NCBI GenBank assembly: GCA_039029915.1
Contig: JBCCFD010000456.1
Location: 1-6,340 of the forward strand
DNA from: QQUD01 sp039029915
GTDB lineage: Bacteria > Chloroflexota > Anaerolineae > Promineifilales > Promineifilaceae
Reading direction: 5' to 3'
Length of the DNA stretch: 6,340 nucleotides
Positions within the stretch are counted from its first letter, which is position 1, and each line of letters begins with the position of its first letter. Below the pieces are notes generated by a model. The model searched no databases. It saw nothing but the letters and a program-made list of their open reading frames with translations, and was not told the origin of the DNA. Of the stretch, positions 1 to 5,343 are shown one piece after another. A program made the translations under genes and the position numbers.

Positions 1-90
1 ATAGGATGGTCTAGATTTTATCTTTTGCAGGATAAAAAAATACGTGATGGGTTAAAATAAAAATTGTGCTAACTTCATTACAGGTTACTT

Positions 91-120
91 AGATTCAAGT
101 CAGATTTTCCTGACTAATCT
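91..120. repeat. Imperfect inverted repeat upstream of gyrB promoter
   Basis: AGATT (91-95) pairs with AATCT (116-120) and AGTCAG (98-103) pairs with CTGACT (110-115), with a 2-base bulge (96-97) and a 6-base loop (104-109). That is 11 paired bases. No T-run follows on either strand, so it is not a convincing terminator. It sits about 60 bases upstream of the -10 element and could be a protein-binding site, or simply intergenic repeat debris that merges into the heptad repeats that follow. Confidence 0.45.
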
Positions 121-141
121 CCAATCTCCAATCTCTAATCC
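114..141. repeat. Heptanucleotide tandem repeat (4 units)
   Basis: Four consecutive 7-base units are visible: CTAATCT, CCAATCT, CCAATCT, CTAATCC. The two middle units are identical and the outer ones differ at one or two positions. Short heptanucleotide repeats of this kind are known between genes in filamentous cyanobacteria (STRR repeats), and I associate similar CCAATCT-like runs with Chloroflexota intergenic regions. A related patch lies on the other side of gyrB at 2373-2393. Confidence 0.7.
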
Positions 142-158
142 CTTACCCCTTCCACCGC

Positions 159-187
159 TTTATTTTTTAGAACAAATGTGGTATAAT
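159..187 (+). promoter_or_regulatory. Extended -10 promoter for gyrB
   Basis: TATAAT at 182-187 is a perfect -10 box and is preceded directly by TGG (179-181), giving the full extended -10 motif TGnTATAAT. The best -35 candidate, TTTATT at 159-164 with a 17-base spacer, matches the consensus TTGACA poorly, which is common when an extended -10 is present. Initiation would fall near 193-196, leaving a 5' leader of about 155 nt before the gyrB start codon. It is the only strong sigma-70-type element I see upstream of gyrB. Confidence 0.7.
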
Positions 188-211
188 TTTACATATGCTG
201 ATTATTACAAC

Positions 212-234
212 AATTAGGTTTTTCTCGCCTAATT
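212..234 (+). promoter_or_regulatory. Stem-loop in gyrB 5' leader (first)
   Basis: AATTAGG (212-218) and CCTAATT (228-234) form a perfect 7-bp stem with a 9-base pyrimidine-rich loop, about 18 nt into the predicted transcript. Directly downstream, TTTCGCGAAA (234-243) is a 10-bp palindrome, and TTTTCG (233-238) could instead pair with CGAAAA (251-256). The region can therefore form mutually exclusive structures. No known riboswitch class is recognised. Confidence 0.4.
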
Positions 235-270
235 TTCGCGAAATAACCCCCGAAAATAGACCATTTTAAA

Positions 271-332
271 AAGTAAAAAGTCAATGAGCGATCAACATTT
301 AGAATCGCTTTTAACTGCGCCGCTTTTTACTT
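271..332 (+). promoter_or_regulatory. Nested inverted repeat in gyrB leader, next to the RBS
   Basis: AAGTAAAAAG (271-280) is perfectly complementary to CTTTTTACTT (323-332). Inside this outer 10-bp stem a second stem pairs AGCGAT (287-292) with ATCGCT (304-309) around an 11-base loop. The outer stem ends five bases before the Shine-Dalgarno, so it would leave the ribosome site exposed at its base rather than cover it. The inner stem is followed by a short T-run (309-312), too weak to call an attenuator. A regulatory role is inference. Confidence 0.45.
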
Positions 333-337
333 GATTT

Positions 338-342
338 AGGAG
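338..342 (+). promoter_or_regulatory. Shine-Dalgarno of gyrB
   Basis: AGGAG lies six bases before the ATG at 349. This near-perfect site and its spacing fix the gyrB start, and no better upstream in-frame start is seen. Confidence 0.85.
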
Positions 343-348
343 ATTTAC

Positions 349-2286
349 ATGGCTAAAACAGCAGCCGAAAAACAGTACGATGCTGAACAAATTCAAGTCC
401 TGAAAGGGCTTGAAGCCGTTCGTAGGCGTCCCGGTATGTATGTGGGTGGGACCGACATCAAAGCCCTCCATCATCTCGTTTATGAAATCGTTGATAACTC
501 CATTGATGAAGCTTTAGCGGGTCGCTGTGACCGCGTTGAGGTGAATATTCATGACGATGGCAGCGTTAGCGTGAGCGATAATGGGGTGGGTATTCCCGTT
601 GCGCTTCATCCCACTGAAAAGGTGTCAGCCTTAGAATTGGTACACACAACGCTACACGCCGGTGGTAAGTTTGACAACGATGCGTACAAGGTGTCAGGTG
701 GTTTGCACGGTGTTGGTGCGGCGGCGGTGAACGCTTTATCTGAATGGATGGAAGTGACCGTTAACCGTGAAGGCCATGTTTGGCAACAGCGGTACGAGCG
801 TGGTATCCCGATGGGGCCCGTGAAAAAGCTCCGCAAGCTCAAGCGGGGTGAGAAAACAGGCACAACGACCCATTTCTTGCCTGATGCGCTTATTTTTGAA
901 GAAGAGGACGATCGCAAATTCCGTTTTGAAACGTTGTTGAATCGTTTCCGTGAAATGGCGTTTGTAACGAGCGGGGTCTTTTTAAAGGTACGAGATGAAC
1001 GGCCGTCTATGCCACGGGAGATGAGCTTCTACTTTGAAGGCGGCTTGCGCTCCTTTGTGCGCTACCTCAATCGAAACCGAAAAGTGGTTCATGATCCAAT
1101 CTACTCCCAAAAAGAGGTGGACGGGATTGATGTTGAGGTCGCTTTACAATACACTGAAGGGGTTACCTTCTCTGAATACTCTTTTGCCAACACCATTCAC
1201 ACCCCCGATGGTGGGACGCACCTTACTGGTGTCCGGACCGCACTAACCCGGGTCATAAACACCTACGCCCGTAAAAACAACTTCCTCAAGGAAAAAGATA
1301 ATAACTTCTCAAGCGATGACACTCGAGAAGGAGTCACTGTTGTTGTAAGTGTGAAGCATCCCGATCCTCAGTTTGAGTCACAAACGAAAGTGAAGCTGAT
1401 GAATGCCGAGGTAAGCGGTATCGTTTCATCGATTACCCATGAAGCGTTGAGCACTTATCTTGATGAAAATCCGCGTGAAGCCAAACGAATTATTGAACGC
1501 TGTTTGACTTCTTCACGAGCACGAGCGGCCGCTCGTAAGGCGCGCGAACTGGTTATGCGGAAATCAGCGTTGGAAAGCTTAACGCTCCCCGGCAAGCTAG
1601 CCGACTGCTCAGAGCGTAACTCTGAACGAGCAGAGCTTTATATTGTGGAGGGTGATTCGGCGGGTGGGTCGGCCAAGCAAGGGCGCGACCGACACTTCCA
1701 AGCGATTTTGCCTCTGCGCGGTAAGATTTTGAACACCGAACGAGCCCGGCTCGATAAGATTTTGGCGAATAATGAAGTAAAGGCAATGATTTCAGCGTTG
1801 GGCACCGGGATTGGCGAGACGTTTGAAATTGAGAATTTGCGCTACGGCCGTATTATCATCATGTGTGATGCGGACGTTGATGGAAGCCATATCCGCACCC
1901 TTTTGCTGACCTTCTTCTTCCGCTACATGCCACAGCTTATTGAAAACGGCCATCTCTATATTGCTCAACCGCCCCTCTATCGGGTTAAATCCGGCAAGAT
2001 GATGGAATATACTTACACCGATTCTCAAAATGATGAACTTATCCAGAAGCTCCAAAAAGATGAGAAGAAGTATGAGATTCAGCGATATAAAGGTTTGGGT
2101 GAAATGAATCCCGACCAGCTTTGGGAAACGACTATGGATCCGGCCGTCAGGATGCTGCTTCAAGTCAATATTGATGACGCCGTAGCGGCTGACAAAACGT
2201 TTGATATGCTGATGGGGCAAGAAGTGGCCCCACGTAAACGTTTCATTATGACCCATTCCAGCGAAGTGCGGAATCTGGATATTTAA
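349..2286 (+). CDS. gyrB: DNA gyrase subunit B
   Basis: This is the ATPase subunit of DNA gyrase, a type IIA topoisomerase that with GyrA (not in this window) introduces negative supercoils into the chromosome. The 645-residue length fits the short, roughly 640-residue GyrB typical outside the Proteobacteria. The order is GHKL ATPase (about 25-190) with RRPGMYVGG, catalytic Glu46 and Asn50 in EIVDNSIDEA, Asp77 in DNGVGIP and the ATP lid GGLHGVG (117-123). The transducer (about 230-400) carries the QTK loop with Lys347. The TOPRIM domain (about 428-540) has EGDSAGGSAKQGR with Glu434 and the metal-binding DADVDGSH (Asp507, Asp509, Asp511). The tail contains QRYKGLGEMNP. The QGR in the TOPRIM motif favours GyrB over ParE. 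The residue aligned with E. coli Lys447 is Arg457, as in many Gram-positive GyrBs. Nothing is missing. The gene appears monocistronic, with its own promoter and terminator. Confidence 0.97.
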   Translation: MAKTAAEKQYDAEQIQVLKGLEAVRRRPGMYVGGTDIKALHHLVYEIVDNSIDEALAGRCDRVEVNIHDDGSVSVSDNGVGIPVALHPTEKVSALELVHTTLHAGGKFDNDAYKVSGGLHGVGAAAVNALSEWMEVTVNREGHVWQQRYERGIPMGPVKKLRKLKRGEKTGTTTHFLPDALIFEEEDDRKFRFETLLNRFREMAFVTSGVFLKVRDERPSMPREMSFYFEGGLRSFVRYLNRNRKVVHDPIYSQKEVDGIDVEVALQYTEGVTFSEYSFANTIHTPDGGTHLTGVRTALTRVINTYARKNNFLKEKDNNFSSDDTREGVTVVVSVKHPDPQFESQTKVKLMNAEVSGIVSSITHEALSTYLDENPREAKRIIERCLTSSRARAAARKARELVMRKSALESLTLPGKLADCSERNSERAELYIVEGDSAGGSAKQGRDRHFQAILPLRGKILNTERARLDKILANNEVKAMISALGTGIGETFEIENLRYGRIIIMCDADVDGSHIRTLLLTFFFRYMPQLIENGHLYIAQPPLYRVKSGKMMEYTYTDSQNDELIQKLQKDEKKYEIQRYKGLGEMNPDQLWETTMDPAVRMLLQVNIDDAVAADKTFDMLMGQEVAPRKRFIMTHSSEVRNLDI

Positions 2287-2298
2287 ACTCGAAAATAG

Positions 2299-2341
2299 AA
2301 ATGGTAATTGGTAGCTAGGTAGTTGCCAGTTACCATTTTAT
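2299..2341 (+). terminator. Probable intrinsic terminator of gyrB
   Basis: Bases 2299-2313 pair with 2324-2338 around a 10-base loop, giving a 15-bp stem with two G-U wobbles (2308/2329 and 2312/2325), followed by TTTTAT (2336-2341). It begins 13 bases after the gyrB stop codon. In RNA from the minus strand the two wobbles become A-C mismatches, so the hairpin is better formed in the gyrB direction, although it might also stop transcripts arriving from the convergent TPR-CHAT gene. The stem is AT-rich and the T-run is short, so efficiency is uncertain. The sequence also shows a loose 7-base periodicity like the heptad repeats nearby. Confidence 0.65.
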
Positions 2342-2372
2342 ACGCACGCATTTAATCAAGCCCCTCATCTAC

Positions 2373-2393
2373 CCAATAACCAATCACTAATAA
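2373..2393. repeat. Heptanucleotide repeat patch in the convergent gap
   Basis: Three 7-base units, CCAATAA, CCAATCA and CTAATAA, resemble the CCAATCT/CTAATCT units at 114-141, so the same family of heptads occurs on both sides of gyrB. The remaining bases of the 191-bp gap (2394-2477) show no gene, RNA or convincing terminator. Confidence 0.5.
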
Positions 2394-2477
2394 CGATAAA
2401 ACTGAAGCAGATGACCGTTGCTGAACCTGTTGAAGCGACGATCTTTACGCTTTGGTAAATTCAGAGGGCGTACGTCC

Positions 2478-5339
2478 TCAACCAATCGGCTTAGCCTCTC
2501 CGGTTAAAGCAAATGGTGCCCAAAAATAGGGGGCAGAGAATTCATTTGAATGGCGTAGGGTAAGCTGAGCCTGCTGGAGGGCAACGGCCGTATCCATTCC
2601 ATCCTTCAAGTTTTGATAAAAGTGTTTCATGAGAACGGCCGTGGCATTATCATCTACTTTCCAAAGCCCTGAAACAATGCCGCTGGCTCCCGCATACAAA
2701 AAGGCACTGTTTAACCCCAAAATATCCGCTCCGCTAAGCTGGCCTAACCCCGTTTCACAACCGCTAAGCACAACGGTGGCCCCGTCAATGAGACCCTGTC
2801 TTAAATATAAATCAGAGGCGCGAAGCCAACGGCCGTTTACCAAAGGCAGCCCTGATTCTAGGGGGAATTGACTGTTAAAAACGGCGTGCCCTGCCAGATG
2901 AATAAGTGATTTGTTTGAAAGATGAGTTAGCAGATTTTCCCGCGTGGCATCATTCGCACGAAGCACGGTTGGCTCATCAAACAATGTTGAAAGCGTTTCA
3001 ACCTCTTCGAGAACCTTAGGTAAATAATCTGCTTGCTCTTGCTCCCCTGGGTACCCCATGAGCAGGCTGTTTTGTGAGTTGGTTTGTCGGTCTTGGCACC
3101 ATTTCAGAATGGTAGCACTGGGGGCTATCTGAATCGTCCACTTATCGATTAGGTAACTCTCTGATGAGGGATGATACAAACCGGCAAATGGGATGTGGAA
3201 TAAGGCGCGGTGCGGCAAAATAAGCAGCCGTTTTTTGGCCTGCAATCGCTGCTCGAGGGGGGCAATCAGCTGCTCATAAAGATGTGCTAGGAGAGGCTGT
3301 ACGGCCGTTAACGGCCGTTTGGGCCTAGCGACATGACGCCGAGACTTTTTCCACTGCTGAGCAATTTTTTCTGATGTTGTTAAAAGGGGATGAACTTCAA
3401 TATCATCGGATTGATTGGTAAAGGTGATAGCCTGTAATCCATCATTCGTTTCAAAGTAGGCAATACCAATAGTGTCCTCGTCAAGAAGGGCGTGCATCTG
3501 GTCAATAGAAATGCTTTCGCCCTCACGCCACGCTTGAGAGGGGTCTTGAAATTGAGCAATTTTGTCGTCAATGGCCTCTATTTCTTGGCGCAAACTAGCT
3601 AGTGCCTTCATTTGAAAACTGTCGTGAGCCACAACTGGGGCGCTGCGCTGGCTTACCGAAAAAGTTTGAACGTTTTTATGAAGTGCTTTCAAATGCGTGT
3701 CAAGCGTGCTTACAAGCTGCTCTCGTTCATCTAATAATTGGCGTAAATCTTGGTTGAGGCTGTGATCCTGAGGCTGTTTGGCCAGCATGTCGGCAAGCGC
3801 GCTGGCTTTAAATTGCTCTGTCCACCGCAGTAGGTTTGATTTTTGGTCGGATTGCTGGGAAACGGCCGTTAGCAATCCGGCGGCAATGTCCTGCTTATTT
3901 TCTAAAAAGCCAGCTTGGTTTCCGTGCGATCGCAAGCTCGACCGAATTTGGTCGAGGGTGTTCGTTGCTTCAGTAAAGTAGGAAACGGCCGTTTCCCACT
4001 TCGCTTGAGTTAAAGCAATCTTGCCAAGGCCAGAATAACAGCGCACCGCTAGTAGCGGGTCTTGCACTTCAAATTTAGCCAGCACTTTTTGATAGAGAGC
4101 GATTGCTGAATTGGTCTTTTCTGGTTGGCAATCAGCTAACAAAAGATCGGCTTGGGCTTGACGATAAGAAAGTTGGGCGGTGGCAAAGGTACGTGATGCC
4201 TTTGCGGCAAGAGATTCTGCTTCAATAAGCCGCTTGAGCTGGAAAAAGAGCTTAGCTTGTTCGAGCTGAATCCAAGCGGTGAAGAAGGGGAGATTAACGG
4301 CCGTTAGATGCTGACTGGCTTGTTCTAAATAATTGATCCCTTCGAGAATATCAGCTTGATAGCCAGATTGGGCAGTGATTTGGGCTAAATCTAGTAAAGT
4401 TTCGCAAACCTCTATTTGCTGGTTGGTTTCTTTAAAGTCAGCTAAGGCATCAGTTAAGAGGGTTTTGGCATTGTCTAATTTAACAAGCTCTTGAAATATT
4501 CGCGCTTCAAACAGATTGACAAAGCCGCGATCGACGGAATGTGGCGTTTGGCTCAGATAATCCCTTGCTTGCGAAAGATGGGAAAGTGCTGCTTCATATT
4601 TTCCTTGTAAGAGCAAAGATTCGGCCCAATTGATGTGAATTTTTATCAACAGCATGGTGTCGTCTTGGGTCAGTTTGCTAGAAATATTCGCATAGCAATT
4701 TTGGGATAGTGTGTAATTGCCCTGCTGACTGTGAAGAATAGCGACATCTATTTCGATATAGGCCACATAATCTGCCATCTCAATGGCGGCATAATGAGAA
4801 GCGGCCGTTTCATATTCTGCAATGGCTTCGTCTATTTGCCATGACATTGCATAAACTTTGGCTAAATTTAGAGAAACTGAGGCCAAGCCAAGCGAAAAAT
4901 CCTTTTTCTGGAAAAAAGGGCGAATCCAATGAGCCAGTGCTATGGCTTCTTCAAATTGGGCGAGGGCACCTAAAACGGCTACTTCGCTCGTCCGGGCCAC
5001 GGCAATATCAAAAGGAGTGCCAACCTGCTCTAAAATTTCCACAGCGTGCTGGGTAGACGTCAATGAGTTGTGATATTGTTCGTACAGTTGATATACATTG
5101 GCTTTACCTCGCCAAATAAGGGCCTGGCTCACCAAATCTTCTCTAGAGGTTGCCGCAATAGAAAGCTTTTCAAACGTTTTTAGCGCATTGGTTAGGTCAC
5201 CATCATTAGCGAGCTGTTCAGCATACTGTTTGCCTTCGTTAAAAAACGCGGCGCTGATTGACTCCCTATTCCCGTTTAGCCAATGATTTAGCTCGCTTTC
5301 AGGTAGATTTAAAAAGTGGTTTAGCTGTTGTTGACTCAT
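2478..5339 (-). CDS. TPR-CHAT caspase-like protease protein
   Basis: A 953-residue protein with N-terminal tetratricopeptide-like helical hairpins and a C-terminal CHAT domain (Caspase HetF Associated with TPRs, clan CD cysteine peptidases). About 11 repeats of roughly 35-40 residues span 30-465, the usual platform for binding a partner or sensing a ligand. A conserved linker follows (IRSSLRSHGNQAGFLENK, 465-482; then FKASALADMLAKQ) and a probable coiled coil (about 525-600). The CHAT domain covers about 610-950, with the predicted dyad His818 in HLAGHAVF and Cys861 in VVLSGCETG, then GLWKVDD and the usual ending PYFWAPFALTG. Both catalytic residues are present, so it is probably active. There is no signal peptide or membrane segment, so it is likely cytoplasmic. 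ATG starts one base after the stop of the upstream gene, with no clear Shine-Dalgarno, which suggests coupled translation. The gene is rich in ACGGCCGT, which encodes all six of its TAV tripeptides. Substrate and pathway are unknown. Confidence 0.9.
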   Translation of the reverse strand: MSQQQLNHFLNLPESELNHWLNGNRESISAAFFNEGKQYAEQLANDGDLTNALKTFEKLSIAATSREDLVSQALIWRGKANVYQLYEQYHNSLTSTQHAVEILEQVGTPFDIAVARTSEVAVLGALAQFEEAIALAHWIRPFFQKKDFSLGLASVSLNLAKVYAMSWQIDEAIAEYETAASHYAAIEMADYVAYIEIDVAILHSQQGNYTLSQNCYANISSKLTQDDTMLLIKIHINWAESLLLQGKYEAALSHLSQARDYLSQTPHSVDRGFVNLFEARIFQELVKLDNAKTLLTDALADFKETNQQIEVCETLLDLAQITAQSGYQADILEGINYLEQASQHLTAVNLPFFTAWIQLEQAKLFFQLKRLIEAESLAAKASRTFATAQLSYRQAQADLLLADCQPEKTNSAIALYQKVLAKFEVQDPLLAVRCYSGLGKIALTQAKWETAVSYFTEATNTLDQIRSSLRSHGNQAGFLENKQDIAAGLLTAVSQQSDQKSNLLRWTEQFKASALADMLAKQPQDHSLNQDLRQLLDEREQLVSTLDTHLKALHKNVQTFSVSQRSAPVVAHDSFQMKALASLRQEIEAIDDKIAQFQDPSQAWREGESISIDQMHALLDEDTIGIAYFETNDGLQAITFTNQSDDIEVHPLLTTSEKIAQQWKKSRRHVARPKRPLTAVQPLLAHLYEQLIAPLEQRLQAKKRLLILPHRALFHIPFAGLYHPSSESYLIDKWTIQIAPSATILKWCQDRQTNSQNSLLMGYPGEQEQADYLPKVLEEVETLSTLFDEPTVLRANDATRENLLTHLSNKSLIHLAGHAVFNSQFPLESGLPLVNGRWLRASDLYLRQGLIDGATVVLSGCETGLGQLSGADILGLNSAFLYAGASGIVSGLWKVDDNATAVLMKHFYQNLKDGMDTAVALQQAQLTLRHSNEFSAPYFWAPFALTGEAKPIG
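3301..3318. repeat. Tandem pair of the iterated palindrome ACGGCCGT
   Basis: Two copies at 3301-3308 and 3311-3318 form an 18-bp perfect palindrome inside the TPR-CHAT gene, read as RPLTAV (residues 675-680). The same octamer starts at 999, 1844, 2584, 2635, 2829, 3862, 3985, 4297, 5501 and 6086. One-base variants occur at 2140 (CCGGCCGT) and 4801 (GCGGCCGT). Several copies sit in longer palindromes: 3981-3996 (16 bp), 5498-5511 (14 bp) and 4295-4306 (12 bp). This marks it as a genome-signature palindrome comparable in behaviour to cyanobacterial HIP1 (GCGATCGC), which occurs here once (3926-3933). Confidence 0.85.
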
Positions 5340-5343
5340 CTTA
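5337..5343 (-). promoter_or_regulatory. Stop-start coupling junction (TAA-G-ATG)
   Basis: On the minus strand the upstream gene ends TAA (5343-5341), one base follows, and the TPR-CHAT ATG begins at 5339. No purine-rich ribosome site is apparent in the dozen bases before the ATG, so ribosomes finishing the upstream gene probably reinitiate here. That would tie the yield of the TPR-CHAT protein to translation of its neighbour. Confidence 0.6.

Larger units (their letters stand above)
1..178. other. Non-coding stretch upstream of the gyrB promoter
   Basis: AT-rich DNA with no reading frame that looks like a gene and no recognisable RNA gene. It holds an imperfect hairpin (91-120), a heptad tandem repeat (114-141) and the weak -35 element of the gyrB promoter. 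The left 90 bases show only a 7-bp AT-rich stem (16-22 with 31-37) without a T-run on either strand, so I do not call a terminator for a gene lying further left. Whatever gene precedes gyrB lies outside the window. Confidence 0.6.

Noticed and set aside
16..37. AT-rich 7-bp hairpin as a terminator of an upstream gene
   Set aside because: The stem is all AT except one pair and is followed by A residues, not T residues, in the plus direction. In the minus direction the T-run precedes the stem.
1521..1536. Perfect 16-bp palindrome containing a NotI site inside gyrB
   Set aside because: It encodes the Arg/Ala-rich stretch RARAAARKAR conserved in GyrB. Codon choice explains it, and it is not the ACGGCCGT octamer.
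1792..2256. Long open frame opposite the gyrB 3' half
   Set aside because: It is antisense to the most conserved part of gyrB, its product resembles no family I recognise, and it has no ribosome site of note; it is a shadow of gyrB codon use.
2411..2458. 15-codon plus-strand frame ATG...TAA in the convergent gap
   Set aside because: It has no Shine-Dalgarno, is very short, and has no recognisable product or conservation evidence.
2464..2479. Short hairpin overlapping the TPR-CHAT stop codon as its terminator
   Set aside because: The stem is only 6 bp with an A-C mismatch in minus-strand RNA, and no T-run follows.
3926..3933. HIP1 octamer GCGATCGC as a sign of a cyanobacterial genome
   Set aside because: There is a single copy in 6.3 kb. 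Genomes marked by HIP1 usually show it far more often, and the over-represented palindrome here is a different one.
2478..5339. TPR-CHAT as Csx29 of a type III-E CRISPR (Craspase) or as a gasdermin-activating protease
   Set aside because: No CRISPR array, gRAMP/Cas7-11, Csx30 or small gasdermin-like gene is in the window; the neighbour is a C25-like protein. TPR-CHAT proteins are common outside those systems.
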